Positions 1-11,297 of a stretch of DNA of 64,000 bases are shown one piece after another. The stretch covers positions 682,001 through 746,000 of the forward strand of contig NZ_JAMJWC010000002.1 in the NCBI RefSeq assembly GCF_023554555.1, written 5' to 3'. Each line of letters begins with the position of its first letter. Position 1 is the first letter of the stretch. A program made the position numbers and the translations under genes. Source of the DNA: Sphingobacterium sp. lm-10. GTDB taxonomy: Bacteria > Bacteroidota > Bacteroidia > Sphingobacteriales > Sphingobacteriaceae. Below the pieces are notes generated by a model. That model had not been told where the DNA came from. It searched no databases and saw nothing but the letters and a program-made list of their open reading frames with translations.

Positions 1-550
1 TTTGCCAGCTTATGTATCATCGTCCAATACCTACTACTTTGGCAATCGTTTTTCGGCGTACGCTGGAGAAGTCTATGGCTTCGAAAAATCAATCTTCATC
101 AACCAGAATATCCAAGAATCTGTGGTGCTTGATCGCTATCACAGCCAAATCAAATTCGAATTTACAGATGCGAGGGATTTATCGATCGTAGAAAGTGTCG
201 TTATTGTGCGTATGGAGGAACCCGCTTTTTATGCTCCGTTCAACCTGCAGCTGGCTAATCCCGTATTAGATCAGTCGGAAATTGAAATGCACCCCAATCT
301 TGCTCTCAGCAAGGAATTACAGTTCAATCAGTTTATTGGTCGCGTAGTTGATCCGGTTCCTTTGTCTTACCAGCTGATGGCGTTTGGGAAATCAGGAGAA
401 CTCTTGCGTGTTCTTGATGTGTCGGTTGCCGTAAGAAACAACGTGCAGGTGCTTTTTAGGGGAGAGCTACTTGGTTTTTTGCCATTCCAGGCAGGCTTCC
501 AGGTGGAGATTAATGAGGAGTGGGACGAAACCGTAGAAGTTCAGTTCTAA
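1..550 (+). CDS. 3' part of an unknown beta-rich protein gene, cut by the window edge
   Basis: The reading frame is open from the first bases to a TAA at 548-550. A TTG at position 2 could serve as a start, but no room remains upstream to judge it, so I treat the gene as truncated on the left. The visible 182 residues alternate short hydrophobic and polar stretches, as expected for beta-sandwich proteins, and have no membrane segment. The closing residues (FQVEINEEWDETVEVQF) resemble the end of FimB/Mfa2-type surface subunits, but this is only an impression. The next gene, rplK, has its own promoter, so this gene is probably unrelated to the ribosomal operon. Function unknown. Confidence 0.5.
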   Translation, partial: LPAYVSSSNTYYFGNRFSAYAGEVYGFEKSIFINQNIQESVVLDRYHSQIKFEFTDARDLSIVESVVIVRMEEPAFYAPFNLQLANPVLDQSEIEMHPNLALSKELQFNQFIGRVVDPVPLSYQLMAFGKSGELLRVLDVSVAVRNNVQVLFRGELLGFLPFQAGFQVEINEEWDETVEVQF

Positions 551-585
551 ATCAGCGGGTTACAGCGCTAATTTTTATTTTAGAT

Positions 586-616
586 TTTGTTTGTGTTGGT
601 ATATTGTATATCTTTG
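586..616 (+). promoter_or_regulatory. Promoter of the rplK-rpoC operon
   Basis: TTTG (586-589), a 19-base spacer and TATCTTTG (609-616) match the Bacteroidota housekeeping consensus TTTG-N19-TAnnTTTG exactly. Transcription should begin near 622-624, giving a leader of about 95 bases before the rplK ATG. That is long enough to hold an r-protein operator, but I cannot fold one with confidence. Confidence 0.75.
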
Positions 617-719
617 CACCTCGTTTGGTTGCAAGACATGTTTTGTGTCCTTCGAATAAATGTTACAGTATAGCTTCCACTTACTAACAAACATTTACAA
701 ATATTAAATTTATAACGAA

Positions 720-1163
720 ATGGCAAAAGAAGTCGGTGCGTTAGTAAAATTACAAGTAAAGGGCGGTGCAGCTAATCCGTCACCTCCAGTAGGGCCTGCG
801 TTAGGTGCTAAAGGGGTGAACATTATGGATTTCTGTAAGCAGTTCAATGCTCGTACGCAAGACAAGCCTGGTCAAATTCTGCCAGTTGTCATTACAGTTT
901 ACACGGACAAATCTTTTGATTTTATCATCAAAACTCCTCCAGTTGCGGTTCAGTTGAAAGACGCTGCTAAATTGAAGAGTGGATCTGGTGAGCCTAACCG
1001 TAAGAAAGTAGCTTCAGTTACTTGGGATCAGGTAAAGCAGATTGCAGAAGATAAAATGCCAGATTTGAATGCGTTTACTGTAGAGTCAGCTATGAGAATG
1101 GTAGCAGGTACGGCGCGCAGTATGGGTATCACTGTATCAGGTGACGCTCCTTGGAACAATTAA
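720..1163 (+). CDS. rplK: 50S ribosomal protein L11
   Basis: A 147-residue L11 of normal length. The N-terminal domain carries the proline-rich [10 protein letters not shown] stretch (about residues 21-30), the thiostrepton and release-factor interaction face. The C-terminal rRNA-binding domain ends with [10 protein letters not shown]11 binds the GTPase-associated region of 23S rRNA and takes part in factor binding and RelA activation. The start is ATG, preceded by an A/T-rich stretch without a Shine-Dalgarno, as usual in this phylum. It is the first gene of the operon; rplA follows after 22 bases. nusG, which precedes rplK in most bacteria, is not upstream here. Confidence 0.98.
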   Translation: MAKEVGALVKLQVKGGAANPSPPVGPALGAKGVNIMDFCKQFNARTQDKPGQILPVVITVYTDKSFDFIIKTPPVAVQLKDAAKLKSGSGEPNRKKVASVTWDQVKQIAEDKMPDLNAFTVESAMRMVAGTARSMGITVSGDAPWNN

Positions 1164-1185
1164 TTAACGAAATCAGTTTAAGAAA

Positions 1186-1884
1186 GTGGCTAGATTAACA
1201 AAAAATCAAAAAGCGGCACTATCCAAAATTGAAGCTGGTAAAGCGTACTCTTTAAAAGAAGCTGCGGCTTTGGTAAAAGAGATTACAACGACTAAGTTTG
1301 ATGCTTCTGTGGATATCGACGTTCGTTTGGGCGTAGATCCTCGTAAAGCGAATCAAATGGTTCGTGGTATTGCAACATTACCTCACGGAACCGGTAAAAC
1401 TGTTCGCGTTTTAGTATTGTGTACTCCTGATAAGGAAGAAGAAGCTAAAGCAGCAGGTGCTGACTACGTAGGTCTTGACGATTATATCAGCAAGATCGAA
1501 GGTGGTTGGACTGACGTTGATATCATTATTACTATGCCTAGTGTGATGGCGAAAGTAGGTAAATTGGGTCGTATTTTAGGTCCAAGAAACTTGATGCCAA
1601 ATCCTAAAACAGGTACTGTTACTACAGACGTAGGTAAAGCAGTAACTGATGTTAAAGGCGGTAAAATAGATTTCAAAGTCGACAAAACCGGTATCATCCA
1701 CACTTCAGTTGGAAAAGTGTCATTCGAAGCAGACAAGATTTATGATAACGCGTTAGAAGTGTTGCAAACACTCTCACGCCTTAAACCATCTGCAGCGAAA
1801 GGTACATACTTCAAGAGTATTCACATTTCATCGACTATGAGTCCTGGTATTCATATCGAGACTAAATCAGTAGCGGGTATTTAA
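1186..1884 (+). CDS. rplA: 50S ribosomal protein L1
   Basis: A 232-residue L1 that forms the L1 stalk of the large subunit and contacts E-site tRNA. It contains the family signature around [18 protein letters not shown] (about residues 126-143). The start codon is GTG at 1186, supported by the conserved N-terminus MARLTKNQK. In other bacteria L1 represses its own operon by binding the mRNA leader; whether it does so here is inference. rplJ starts two bases after its stop, so the two are probably translationally coupled. Confidence 0.98.
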   Translation: MARLTKNQKAALSKIEAGKAYSLKEAAALVKEITTTKFDASVDIDVRLGVDPRKANQMVRGIATLPHGTGKTVRVLVLCTPDKEEEAKAAGADYVGLDDYISKIEGGWTDVDIIITMPSVMAKVGKLGRILGPRNLMPNPKTGTVTTDVGKAVTDVKGGKIDFKVDKTGIIHTSVGKVSFEADKIYDNALEVLQTLSRLKPSAAKGTYFKSIHISSTMSPGIHIETKSVAGI

Positions 1885-1886
1885 TC

Positions 1887-2405
1887 ATGAGAAAAGAAGA
1901 AAAACAAGAAATTGTTCAAGCTTTGGCAGAGCAGATTAAATCCTACGGCAACTTTTACATTGCAGATACTGCTGATTTACCTGTGGAAAAAGTGAGCAAA
2001 ATCCGTCGCAAATGTTTTGAAAGTGGCATCGAAGTTCAGGTAGTGAAAAACACCTTGATCAAGAAAGCCCTAATCGAAGCAGGTGTAGATTCGGAAGAGA
2101 TATTTGGCGTATTGAAAGGCGCATCTACTATGATGTTCTCAGAGACTGGTAACGGTCCCGCTAAATTGATCAAACAATTGCGTAAAGAAGGTGACAAGCC
2201 CCTTTTAAAAGCGGCTTATATCCAGGAAACGGCTTTCATTGGTGATTCTCAGCTTGATGCTTTGGTCAACCTAAAATCGAAAGACGAATTGATCGCAGAC
2301 GTTATTGCTCTACTTCAATCTCCAGCGAAAAATGTTATTTCTGCACTACAATCAGGCGGAAATACAGTTTCAGGATTGCTTAAAGCTTTAGAAGAAAGAG
2401 GCTAA
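1887..2405 (+). CDS. rplJ: 50S ribosomal protein L10
   Basis: A 172-residue L10, the base of the L7/L12 stalk. The N-terminal rRNA-binding domain (MRKEEKQEIVQALAEQ, KNTLIKKAL) and the C-terminal helix that docks L12 dimers (SGLLKALEERG) are both present. The start is ATG two bases after rplA. Its stop codon lies inside an 8-bp inverted repeat (2403-2430) in the gap before rplL. In E. coli the L10-L12 complex represses translation of its own mRNA; the same here is possible but unproven. Confidence 0.98.
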   Translation: MRKEEKQEIVQALAEQIKSYGNFYIADTADLPVEKVSKIRRKCFESGIEVQVVKNTLIKKALIEAGVDSEEIFGVLKGASTMMFSETGNGPAKLIKQLRKEGDKPLLKAAYIQETAFIGDSQLDALVNLKSKDELIADVIALLQSPAKNVISALQSGGNTVSGLLKALEERG

Positions 2406-2430
2406 CGAACACTCTTATAAACGTTCGTTA
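2403..2430 (+). promoter_or_regulatory. Inverted repeat between rplJ and rplL
   Basis: TAACGAAC (2403-2410) and GTTCGTTA (2423-2430) are perfect reverse complements around a 12-base loop. The left arm includes the rplJ stop codon. No U-run follows, so it is unlikely to terminate. It may be an mRNA processing or stability element that helps supply the extra L7/L12 copies needed per ribosome. This role is inference. Confidence 0.45.
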
Positions 2431-2480
2431 ACATTTTAATTAACAATATTCATTTAGTAAATTCAAAAATTCAAAATAAA

Positions 2481-2858
2481 ATGGCAGATTTAAAACAACT
2501 TGCTGAGCAGTTAGTGAACTTAACAGTAAAAGAAGTTAAAGAACTAGCTGATATCTTAAAAGACGAGTACGGTATCGAACCAGCTGCTGCTGCAGTTGCT
2601 GTTGCTGCTGGCCCTGCTGATGGTGGTGCTGCTGCTGCTGAAGAGAAAACATCTTTTGATGTAATCTTGAAAGAAGCTGGTGGTTCTAAATTAGCGGTAG
2701 TTAAATTGGTAAAAGATTTAGCTGGTCTAGGTTTGAAAGAGGCAAAAGACTTAGTTGATGGAGCACCTAAAGAATTGAAAACTGGTGTTTCTAAAGACGA
2801 AGCTGAAGCTTTGAAAAAACAACTAGAAGAAGCTGGAGCTGTAGTTGAGGTTAAGTAA
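2481..2858 (+). CDS. rplL: 50S ribosomal protein L7/L12
   Basis: A 125-residue stalk protein. The N-terminal dimerisation helix (about 1-35) leads into an Ala/Gly-rich hinge (about 36-52) and the conserved C-terminal factor-binding domain, which includes [20 protein letters not shown]. It recruits translational GTPases and binds L10 as dimers. Codon use is strongly biased, as expected for a very highly expressed gene. It lies 75 bases after rplJ and is followed by a stem-loop before rpoB. Confidence 0.98.
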   Translation: MADLKQLAEQLVNLTVKEVKELADILKDEYGIEPAAAAVAVAAGPADGGAAAAEEKTSFDVILKEAGGSKLAVVKLVKDLAGLGLKEAKDLVDGAPKELKTGVSKDEAEALKKQLEEAGAVVEVK

Positions 2859-2888
2859 TCTCTCCTGCGTAAAGCACCTTTAAGGTAT

Positions 2889-2917
2889 AGACTCTGATGG
2901 ATTTTCTATCAGAGTCT
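2889..2917 (+). terminator. Attenuator-like stem-loop between rplL and rpoB
   Basis: AGACTCTGAT (2889-2898) pairs perfectly with ATCAGAGTCT (2908-2917) around a 9-base loop. The following bases (TTCCCTGTTTA) are only weakly U-rich, which fits partial rather than complete termination. E. coli has an attenuator at the same place, lowering RNA polymerase subunit output relative to ribosomal proteins. The same role here is inferred from position. Confidence 0.6.
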
Positions 2918-3025
2918 TTCCCTGTTTATACTATCTACCCCTCGATGTGGTGTTGTTGACACGTCGATTCCAGGGTTTTCAACAAACATGTTAGCGCAGT
3001 TTATTAAAACTAAAATCTTATTCCC

Positions 3026-6000
3026 TTGGCAAACAACAATATTCAAAAAGAAAGAGTGAATTTTGCTACAAGTAAGAAGGTAATTGATTATCCTGATTTC
3101 TTGGACGTGCAATTAGAATCTTTCAGGGAGTTTTTTCAACTGGAAACTACTTCTGACGATCGCCATCAGGAAGGGCTTTATCAGGTTTTCGCCGAAAACT
3201 TCCCTATTTCTGATTCAAGAAACATTTTTGTGCTAGAGTTTTTGGACTATTTCATAGATCCACCACGTTACGACATTCAAGAATGTATCGAGCGTGGCTT
3301 AACGTACAGTGTACCTCTAAAAGCAAAATTAAAGTTATCTTGTAACGACGAAGAGCACGAAGATTTCGAGACGATTGTACAGGATGTGTACTTAGGTACC
3401 ATTCCTTACATGACACCAAAAGGTACTTTCGTGATTAATGGTGCGGAACGGGTAATTGTATCCCAACTACACCGCTCACCTGGCGTATTCTTCGGTCAGA
3501 GTAGACACACAAATGGAACAAAACTTTATTCTGCTAGGGTAATTCCTTTTAAAGGATCTTGGATCGAATTTGCAACAGACGTAAATAACGTCATGTATGC
3601 CTATATCGATCGGAAGAAAAAATTCCCGGTTACCACTTTATTACGTGCCATCGGATTCGATTCGGATAAAGATATCCTAGAATTGTTCGATCTGGCTGAT
3701 GAAGTAAAAGTTAGTAAATCGGGTCTTAAAAAATACGTAGGTCGTCGCCTGGCGGCTAGGGTATTGAAGAAATGGATAGAAGATTTCGTAGACGAGGATA
3801 CGGGTGAAGTCGTGTCTATCGACCGTAACGAAATCATCCTTGAACGTGAAACCGTACTAGAAGAAGATCACATTGAAATGATCATCGACGCTGGAGTTAA
3901 GTCTATTATCTTAGCGAAAGACGATGAGTCGAACAATGCCGATTACTCTATTATATACAATACACTACAAAAGGATACGTCTAATTCGGAAAAAGAAGCG
4001 GTGGAGCATATCTATCGCCAATTACGTAACGCCGAACCACCTGATGAGGAAACAGCTCGCGGTATTATCGATCGCTTGTTCTTCTCTGATAAGCGTTATG
4101 ACTTGGGCGATGTAGGTCGTTACCGTATCAACCGTAAATTAGGCTTATCGACTGGATCAGAAACTAAAGTATTAACTCGCGAAGATATCATCGCGATCGT
4201 AAAATACTTGATCAACCTGATCAATTCAAAAGCAGAAGTAGATGATATTGACCACTTGTCTAATCGTCGTGTACGTACCGTTGGTGAGCAACTTTACGCT
4301 CAATTTGGGGTAGGTCTTGCTCGTATGGCGCGTACTATCCGCGAACGTATGAACATTCGGGACAATGAGGTCTTTACACCGACAGATTTGATCAATGCAC
4401 GTACGTTATCGTCCGTAATCAACTCTTTCTTTGGTACCAATCAGTTATCTCAGTTTATGGATCAAACCAATCCATTGGCCGAGATTACACACAAACGTCG
4501 TTTATCCGCGTTAGGTCCTGGTGGTCTATCTCGTGAGCGCGCAGGTTTCGAGGTTCGTGACGTTCACTATACGCACTACGGTCGCTTGTGTACTATCGAA
4601 ACTCCTGAGGGTCCAAACATTGGTTTGATTTCTTCATTAGCAGTACATGCAAAAATCAATAACCTTGGTTTTATTGAAACACCATACCGTAAGGTAGATG
4701 AAGGTAAAGTAGTGGTAGATCATCCTGTGGTATACTTATCCGCAGAAGATGAAGATGGCAAAACAATCGCACAAGCGAATGCAATCTATGACGATAAAGG
4801 TAACTTCGAAGACGCAAAAGTAAAAGCAAGATATGAGGGTGACTTCCCGATTATCGAGCCGGAGAAGTTGGATTACATGGACGTTGCGCCAAACCAGATT
4901 ACGTCTATTGCAGCCTCGTTAATTCCTTTCTTGGAGCACGATGATGCCAACCGTGCCTTGATGGGATCCAACATGCAACGCCAAGCGGTGCCATTGTTGC
5001 GTCCGCAAGCGCCGATTGTAGGTACAGGATTGGAAGGCCGTGTGGCATCCGATTCCCGCACCTTGATCAATGCAGAGGGAAATGGTGTCGTAGAATACGT
5101 AGATGCACAAGAGATTCATATCCGTTACGAACGTACAGATGCTGATCGCTTGGTATCATTCGACGACGACGTCAAAACATATAAATTAATTAAATTCAAG
5201 AAAACCAACCAGAATACCTGTATCAACTTGAAGCCGATCGTTATCAAAGGCGAGAAAGTAGTAAAAGGACAGGTATTGTGTGAAGGTTATGCAACAGAAG
5301 ATGGCGAGTTGGCATTAGGCCGTAACTTAAAAGTAGCATTCATGCCTTGGCAGGGATACAACTTTGAGGATGCGATCGTAATTTCAGAGCGTGTAGTATC
5401 TCAGGATATCTTTACTTCTTTGCATATCGAAGAGTTTGAATTAGAAGTGCGTGATACAAAACGTGGTGAAGAGGAATTGACTTCAGACATCCCGAACGTA
5501 TCCGAAGAAGCTACTAAGGATCTGGACGAAAACGGAATCATCCGTATCGGAGCAGAGGTTGTGGAAGGCGATATCCTGATCGGTAAGATTACACCTAAAG
5601 GTGAATCAGATCCTTCACCAGAAGAGAAGTTGCTACGTGCAATCTTCGGTGATAAAGCAGGTGACGTGAAAGATGCTTCGTTAAAAACGCCACCATCCAT
5701 CAAAGGTGTGGTTATCGATACGAAGTTGTTCTCCCGTGCTAAGAAGATGTCTAAAGACATCGAAAGAAAAGCATTAGAGAAACTGGATACAACGCACCAG
5801 AAAAACCTTCGCGTGCTGAAAGAGCGTTTAGTAGATAAATTGTTTACCGTGGTAAATGGCAAAACCAGCCAAGGTATCTACAATGTCTACAAAGAGCTTT
5901 TGGTTGCTAAGGGTGCGAAATTCACCCAAAAAATCTTAACGGATTTAGATTATGCAAACCTTAACCCTGCGGGTTGGACAACAGATGACGAGAAAAACGA

Positions 6001-6835
6001 TGCGATCAAAATCGCGTTGCATAACTACAACATCAAGTTCAATGAGGAGTTAGGTGCATTCAAACGTGATAAGTTTGCCGTATCTGTAGGTGATGAGTTG
6101 CCATCGGGTATTGTACAAATGGCTAAAGTTTACGTAGCGAAAAAACGTAAGTTGAAAGTCGGTGATAAAATGGCTGGACGCCACGGTAACAAAGGTATCG
6201 TAGCACGTATCGTACGTGACGAAGACATGCCTTTCTTATCGGACGGTACGCCAGTAGATATCGTGTTGAATCCATTAGGTGTACCTTCTCGTATGAACTT
6301 GGGTCAGATCTATGAAACTGTTCTTGGATGGGCTGGGCAGAAACTTGGAATGAAGTTCGCGACGCCAATCTTTGATGGTGCTGAAATGGGTCAGGTAGAA
6401 GAATGGGTAGAAAAAGCAGGTCTTCCTGCATCCGGACGTACCTACTTGTACAATGGATTGACAGGAGAGCGCTTTGACCAGCCAACAACAGTAGGTGTAA
6501 TCTACATGTTGAAACTAGGTCACATGGTGGATGATAAGATGCACGCGCGTTCGATCGGGCCATACTCATTGATCACACAACAACCATTGGGTGGTAAAGC
6601 CCAGTTTGGTGGTCAGCGTTTTGGTGAGATGGAGGTTTGGGCACTAGAGGCATTCGGTGCATCTAATATCCTACAGGAGATCTTAACCGTGAAATCCGAT
6701 GATGTGATTGGCCGTGCGAAAACCTATGAGGCGATCGTGAAAGGTAACAACCTACCTACACCGTCCGTACCAGAATCATTCAATGTATTGGTTCATGAGT
6801 TACGTGGTCTAGGTCTGGATATCACATTAGATTAA
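3026..6835 (+). CDS. rpoB: DNA-directed RNA polymerase subunit beta
   Basis: A 1269-residue beta subunit, normal for Bacteroidota. The start is a TTG; the N-terminus after it ([16 protein letters not shown]) is the conserved beginning of the protein in relatives, and no nearby ATG fits. The rifampicin pocket ([20 protein letters not shown], about residues 470-490, then LSALGPGG) has the wild-type Asp, His and Ser at the positions equivalent to E. coli 516, 526 and 531. The C-terminal clamp sequence [24 protein letters not shown] is present. It is co-transcribed with rpoC, with a hairpin in the 69-base gap between them. Confidence 0.98.
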   Translation: MANNNIQKERVNFATSKKVIDYPDFLDVQLESFREFFQLETTSDDRHQEGLYQVFAENFPISDSRNIFVLEFLDYFIDPPRYDIQECIERGLTYSVPLKAKLKLSCNDEEHEDFETIVQDVYLGTIPYMTPKGTFVINGAERVIVSQLHRSPGVFFGQSRHTNGTKLYSARVIPFKGSWIEFATDVNNVMYAYIDRKKKFPVTTLLRAIGFDSDKDILELFDLADEVKVSKSGLKKYVGRRLAARVLKKWIEDFVDEDTGEVVSIDRNEIILERETVLEEDHIEMIIDAGVKSIILAKDDESNNADYSIIYNTLQKDTSNSEKEAVEHIYRQLRNAEPPDEETARGIIDRLFFSDKRYDLGDVGRYRINRKLGLSTGSETKVLTREDIIAIVKYLINLINSKAEVDDIDHLSNRRVRTVGEQLYAQFGVGLARMARTIRERMNIRDNEVFTPTDLINARTLSSVINSFFGTNQLSQFMDQTNPLAEITHKRRLSALGPGGLSRERAGFEVRDVHYTHYGRLCTIETPEGPNIGLISSLAVHAKINNLGFIETPYRKVDEGKVVVDHPVVYLSAEDEDGKTIAQANAIYDDKGNFEDAKVKARYEGDFPIIEPEKLDYMDVAPNQITSIAASLIPFLEHDDANRALMGSNMQRQAVPLLRPQAPIVGTGLEGRVASDSRTLINAEGNGVVEYVDAQEIHIRYERTDADRLVSFDDDVKTYKLIKFKKTNQNTCINLKPIVIKGEKVVKGQVLCEGYATEDGELALGRNLKVAFMPWQGYNFEDAIVISERVVSQDIFTSLHIEEFELEVRDTKRGEEELTSDIPNVSEEATKDLDENGIIRIGAEVVEGDILIGKITPKGESDPSPEEKLLRAIFGDKAGDVKDASLKTPPSIKGVVIDTKLFSRAKKMSKDIERKALEKLDTTHQKNLRVLKERLVDKLFTVVNGKTSQGIYNVYKELLVAKGAKFTQKILTDLDYANLNPAGWTTDDEKNDAIKIALHNYNIKFNEELGAFKRDKFAVSVGDELPSGIVQMAKVYVAKKRKLKVGDKMAGRHGNKGIVARIVRDEDMPFLSDGTPVDIVLNPLGVPSRMNLGQIYETVLGWAGQKLGMKFATPIFDGAEMGQVEEWVEKAGLPASGRTYLYNGLTGERFDQPTTVGVIYMLKLGHMVDDKMHARSIGPYSLITQQPLGGKAQFGGQRFGEMEVWALEAFGASNILQEILTVKSDDVIGRAKTYEAIVKGNNLPTPSVPESFNVLVHELRGLGLDITLD

Positions 6836-6847
6836 TCAAGTAATTTG

Positions 6848-6875
6848 AGTTTGGGAGGTGCGAGCTTCCCAAACT
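6848..6875 (+). promoter_or_regulatory. Stem-loop between rpoB and rpoC
   Basis: AGTTTGGGA (6848-6856) is the reverse complement of TCCCAAACT (6867-6875), with a 10-base loop and a possible extra G-U pair. Only three U residues follow, so a strong terminator is unlikely. It may be a processing or stability hairpin in the operon mRNA. Confidence 0.5.
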
Positions 6876-6904
6876 TTACATACAGCTTTTAAGTTATACA
6901 ACGT

Positions 6905-9900
6905 ATGTCTTATAAAAAAGATAATAAAATCAAAAGTAACTTCACGTCGATTACGATCAGCTTAGCTTCTCCTGAGACTATCTTGGAGCGTTCTAGCGGT
7001 GAAGTAACTAAGCCGGAAACGATTAACTATCGTACCTACAAGCCGGAACGCGATGGATTATTCTGTGAGCGTATCTTCGGCCCGGTAAAGGATTACGAAT
7101 GTCACTGTGGTAAGTACAAACGTATCCGTTACAAAGGTATCGTGTGTGACCGTTGTGGTGTAGAAGTAACGGAGAAAAAAGTACGTCGTGAGCGTATGGG
7201 ACACATCAACTTGGTGGTTCCTGTGGCACACATTTGGTACTTCCGTTCTTTGCCAAACAAAATTGGTTACTTATTAGGTCTTCCAACTAAGAAATTGGAT
7301 ATGATCATCTACTACGAACGATATGTGGTTATCCAAGCCGGTATCAAAGAGGATGATGGTCTATCGTACATGGATTTCTTAACGGAAGAAGAGTACTTAG
7401 ATATCCTAGATACTTTACCGAAAGAGAACCAGTATTTAGATGACAACGACCCACAAAAATTTGTGGCTAAAATGGGTGCCGACGCTTTAGAAGAATTACT
7501 AAAACGTCTGGATCTAGATCAGTTGTCGTACGATCTACGTCACCAGGCAGCAAACGAAACTTCTCAACAACGTAAAAATGAGGCATTGAAACGCCTTCAT
7601 GTAGTAGAAGCTTTCCGTGGTGCCAATACCCGTATTGAAAACCGTCCGGAGTGGATGATCGTGAAAATTGTACCTATTATTCCACCAGAGTTGCGCCCAT
7701 TGGTGCCTTTGGATGGTGGTCGTTTCGCGACTTCCGATTTGAATGATTTGTACCGTCGTGTGATTATTCGTAACAACCGTTTGAAACGTCTAATCGAGAT
7801 TAAAGCACCAGAAGTAATCTTGCGTAACGAGAAGCGTATGCTTCAAGAAGCGGTAGATTCATTATTCGATAACTCCCGTAAAGTAAATGCGGTGAAAACC
7901 GAAGGTAATCGTGCCTTGAAATCTCTTTCTGATATATTGAAAGGTAAACAAGGTCGTTTCCGTCAGAACTTACTCGGTAAACGTGTGGATTATTCAGCAC
8001 GTTCGGTTATTGTTGTAGGCCCACACTTGAAATTACACGAATGTGGTTTGCCTAAAGATATGGCTGCTGAGCTTTACAAACCGTTTATCATCCGCAAGAT
8101 GATTGAGCGTGGTATTGTGAAAACAGTGAAGTCTGCGAAGAAAATCGTGGATCGTAAAGATCCAGTGGTTTGGGATATCTTAGAGAATGTATTGAAAGGT
8201 CACCCGGTATTATTAAACCGTGCACCTACGCTTCACCGTTTGGGTATCCAAGCATTCCAGCCGACATTGGTAGAGGGTAAAGCGATTCAGTTACACCCGT
8301 TAGTATGTACGGCTTTCAACGCCGATTTTGACGGTGACCAGATGGCAGTCCACTTACCACTAGGTAATGCGGCAATCTTGGAAGCACAAATTCTGATGTT
8401 GGCAGCACACAATATCTTGAACCCTGCGAATGGTTCACCGGTAACGGTTCCATCTCAGGATATGGTATTGGGTCTTTACTACATTACTAAAGGCCGTAAG
8501 ACAGATGATGCTCGTCGTATGAAAGGTGAAGGAACCGTGTTCTATTCTCCGGAAGAGGTGATCATCGCGTTGAATGAGCAGCAAGTTGACCTGCACTCGT
8601 TCATCAAAGTGAAAACACAGATCAAAACAAAAGAAGGCAACTTCGAACAACAAATCATTGAAACTACTGTTGGCCGTGTGATCTTTAACCAGATTGTACC
8701 AGAAGAAGTAGGTTATATCAACGATTTGTTGACCAAAAAATCTTTACGTAACGTCATTGGTGAGATCGTGAAGAATACTGGTATGGCACGTGCGGCTAGA
8801 TTCTTGGACGATATGAAAGAGTTAGGTTTCCAAACCGCTTTCAAAGGAGGTCTGTCATTTAACTTGCAGGATCTTAACATTCCAGCAGCTAAAACAGATT
8901 TGCTAGACCAAGCAACGAACGAAGTGGAAGAAGTATTGGGTAACTACAATATGGGTTTCATTACGAACAACGAGCGTTACAACCAAATTATCGATATCTG
9001 GACACGTATCAACAACCGTCTAACGGCACACGTAATGGATATCTTGTCTAACGACAATCAAGGATTTAACTCAGTATACATGATGTTGGATTCTGGAGCA
9101 CGTGGTTCCAAAGAGCAGATTCGTCAGCTATGTGGTATGCGTGGTTTGATGGCTAAGCCACAGAAATCAGGTACATCAGGTGGTGAAATTATTGAGAACC
9201 CGATTTTGTCCAACTTCAAAGAAGGACTATCGGTACTCGAGTACTTTATCTCTACACACGGTGCGCGTAAAGGTTTGGCCGATACGGCTTTGAAAACGGC
9301 CGATGCGGGTTACTTGACACGTCGTTTGCATGATGTTGCACAAGATATGATTGTTATCGATCAAGACTGTGGAACGTTACGCGGTATCTACACGACAGCA
9401 TTGAAAGACAATGATGATATTATCGAGCCATTGTTCGATCGTATCTTAGGTCGTACTCCGTTGAATGATGTAATACATCCTGAAACCAACGAAGTAATCG
9501 TCGCTGCCAATGCAGATATCACCGAGGAGATTGCAGAACTGATTGAAAATGCTGGTATTGAAGGCATCGAAATCCGCTCGGTATTGACTTGTGAGGCTAA
9601 ACGTGGTGTGTGTGCTTGTTGTTACGGACGTAACTTGGCATCTGGTAAACGAGTTCAACGTGGTGAAGCTGTCGGTGTAATTGCTGCACAGTCCATCGGT
9701 GAGCCGGGTACACAGTTGACACTACGTACATTCCACGTGGGTGGTACCGCTTCAAACATTGCTTCTGATTCTGCGATCATCGCGAAATATGAAGGTATTG
9801 TAGAATTTGAAAATCTACGTACGGTAGAGAAAGAAGGAGACGATGGTAAATTTAATGTCGTATTAGGTCGTTCTGGAGAGATTAAAATCTTGAACCCTGA

Positions 9901-11182
9901 AAGACGTGTTGTTTACCAACAAGTTATCCCTTATGGATCTAACCTATTCGTAAAAGAAGGAGATACTGTCGAAAAAGGCCAGAAATTGGTTGACTGGGAT
10001 CCATATAATGCGGTAATTATCTCGGAGTTTGCCGGTAAGGTGGAGTTTGACGCGATCATCGAAGGGGTAACCTTCCGTGAAGAGTCGGACGAGCAAACTG
10101 GTCACAAAGAGAAAGTAATTATCGAAACACGTGATAAAACAAAGAACCCGACCATCAAAATCATGGATTTGAAGGGCGAAGTAATTCGTTCGTATAACAT
10201 TCCAGTGGGAGCCCACGTTTCTGTATCCAACGGACAGAAAGTGAAAGATGGTGCGATCTTAGTAAAGATTCCTCGTTCGACAGGAAAAACCCGAGATATT
10301 ACGGGTGGTCTACCACGTGTAACGGAGCTATTCGAAGCGCGTAACCCATCTAACCCAGCCGTAGTAACAGAAATCGACGGTGTGGTAACCTTAGGTGGTG
10401 TGAAACGTGGTAACCGGGAAGTTTCTATCGAATCACGCGATGGTCAAGTGAAGAAATACCTAGTGCCATTGTCTAAACACATCTTGGTACAGGATAATGA
10501 CTTTATCAAAGCAGGTATGCCACTTTCTGATGGTCAGATCTCTCCTGGAGATATCTTATCGATTAAAGGTCCATCTGCTGTACAAGAGTACATTGTGAAT
10601 GGTATCCAAGAGGTTTACCGCCTGCAAGGGGTAAAAATCAATGACAAGCACTTTGAGACCATCGTTCACCAGATGATGCAGAAGGTAAACATTGAGGATC
10701 CAGGAGATACACGTTTCTTAGAAAAAGAAGCCGTGAGCAAATGGGACTTCATGGAAGAAAACGATTCTCTGTATGACAAAAAGGTCATCGTGGAAGCGGG
10801 AGATTCTAAAACCCTTCGCCCAGGTCAGATTGTAACCATGCGTAACTTGCGTGAGGAGAATTCACTCTTGAAACGTCAGGATATGAAATTGGTGGAAGTG
10901 CGTGACGCGATTCCAGCAACGTCTAGCCCGTTGTTGCAAGGTATTACACGTGCATCATTAGGTACTAAATCATTCATCTCGGCTGCATCCTTCCAGGAGA
11001 CAACGAAAGTATTGAATGAGGCAGCTATTGCAGGTAAGCGTGATGATTTGTTAGGCTTGAAAGAGAACGTAATCGTTGGACACTTAATTCCATCTGGTAC
11101 CGGTCTACGTCAGTACAGCAATATCATCGTGGGTTCCCGCGAGGAGTACGATCAGCTATTAGCATCTAAAGAAGAAGACTAG
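6905..11182 (+). CDS. rpoC: DNA-directed RNA polymerase subunit beta'
   Basis: A 1425-residue beta' subunit. The N-terminal zinc site has cysteines in CHCGKYKR and CDRCGVEV. The catalytic Mg-binding motif NADFDGD lies at residues 472-478. The bridge-helix region and the second zinc site ([13 protein letters not shown]) follow. The coding sequence ends in a lysine/glutamate/aspartate tail whose codons form the left half of a 32-bp perfect palindrome, so the stop codon lies at the tip of a potential hairpin. It is the last gene of the operon and is followed by an intrinsic terminator. Confidence 0.98.
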   Translation: MSYKKDNKIKSNFTSITISLASPETILERSSGEVTKPETINYRTYKPERDGLFCERIFGPVKDYECHCGKYKRIRYKGIVCDRCGVEVTEKKVRRERMGHINLVVPVAHIWYFRSLPNKIGYLLGLPTKKLDMIIYYERYVVIQAGIKEDDGLSYMDFLTEEEYLDILDTLPKENQYLDDNDPQKFVAKMGADALEELLKRLDLDQLSYDLRHQAANETSQQRKNEALKRLHVVEAFRGANTRIENRPEWMIVKIVPIIPPELRPLVPLDGGRFATSDLNDLYRRVIIRNNRLKRLIEIKAPEVILRNEKRMLQEAVDSLFDNSRKVNAVKTEGNRALKSLSDILKGKQGRFRQNLLGKRVDYSARSVIVVGPHLKLHECGLPKDMAAELYKPFIIRKMIERGIVKTVKSAKKIVDRKDPVVWDILENVLKGHPVLLNRAPTLHRLGIQAFQPTLVEGKAIQLHPLVCTAFNADFDGDQMAVHLPLGNAAILEAQILMLAAHNILNPANGSPVTVPSQDMVLGLYYITKGRKTDDARRMKGEGTVFYSPEEVIIALNEQQVDLHSFIKVKTQIKTKEGNFEQQIIETTVGRVIFNQIVPEEVGYINDLLTKKSLRNVIGEIVKNTGMARAARFLDDMKELGFQTAFKGGLSFNLQDLNIPAAKTDLLDQATNEVEEVLGNYNMGFITNNERYNQIIDIWTRINNRLTAHVMDILSNDNQGFNSVYMMLDSGARGSKEQIRQLCGMRGLMAKPQKSGTSGGEIIENPILSNFKEGLSVLEYFISTHGARKGLADTALKTADAGYLTRRLHDVAQDMIVIDQDCGTLRGIYTTALKDNDDIIEPLFDRILGRTPLNDVIHPETNEVIVAANADITEEIAELIENAGIEGIEIRSVLTCEAKRGVCACCYGRNLASGKRVQRGEAVGVIAAQSIGEPGTQLTLRTFHVGGTASNIASDSAIIAKYEGIVEFENLRTVEKEGDDGKFNVVLGRSGEIKILNPERRVVYQQVIPYGSNLFVKEGDTVEKGQKLVDWDPYNAVIISEFAGKVEFDAIIEGVTFREESDEQTGHKEKVIIETRDKTKNPTIKIMDLKGEVIRSYNIPVGAHVSVSNGQKVKDGAILVKIPRSTGKTRDITGGLPRVTELFEARNPSNPAVVTEIDGVVTLGGVKRGNREVSIESRDGQVKKYLVPLSKHILVQDNDFIKAGMPLSDGQISPGDILSIKGPSAVQEYIVNGIQEVYRLQGVKINDKHFETIVHQMMQKVNIEDPGDTRFLEKEAVSKWDFMEENDSLYDKKVIVEAGDSKTLRPGQIVTMRNLREENSLLKRQDMKLVEVRDAIPATSSPLLQGITRASLGTKSFISAASFQETTKVLNEAAIAGKRDDLLGLKENVIVGHLIPSGTGLRQYSNIIVGSREEYDQLLASKEED

Positions 11183-11196
11183 TCTTCTTCTTTAGA
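11165..11196 (+). repeat. 32-bp perfect palindrome across the rpoC stop codon
   Basis: The 16 bases 11165-11180 are exactly complementary in reverse to 11181-11196, with no spacer. The TAG stop (11180-11182) sits at the centre. The RNA would form about a 14-bp stem with a CUAG tip, followed by an A/U-rich stretch. Because the left arm is coding (Lys-Glu-Glu-Asp), the symmetry comes from the right arm copying it in reverse. Confidence 0.8.
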
Positions 11197-11218
11197 ATTT
11201 TGTAATTATAAATTATCA

Positions 11219-11252
11219 AGGCCGCGCGAATTAACTTCGCGCGGCCTTTTTA
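11219..11252 (+). terminator. Intrinsic terminator of the rplK-rpoC operon
   Basis: AGGCCGCGCGAA (11219-11230) and TTCGCGCGGCCT (11236-11247) form a perfect 12-bp GC-rich stem with a 5-base loop, followed by a U tract. This is a textbook rho-independent terminator, 37 bases after rpoC. The next gene, eda, is on the opposite strand and ends just beyond. Confidence 0.93.
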
Positions 11253-11297
11253 TGTGTTGTAACCAATCCATCCTTTCTTAGGAGGTGGATCAGTATA

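Noticed and set aside
2481..2858. GCTGCTGCT-type runs in rplL
   Set aside because: These encode the normal Ala/Gly-rich hinge of L7/L12 and are not an independent repeat element.
5401..5862. 153-codon minus-strand open frame inside rpoB
   Set aside because: It lies opposite a fully conserved region of rpoB and has a composition typical of a reversed coding frame; no start context or family resemblance.
6123..6569. 148-codon minus-strand open frame inside rpoB
   Set aside because: Shadow of the highly biased rpoB codons; no recognisable domain.
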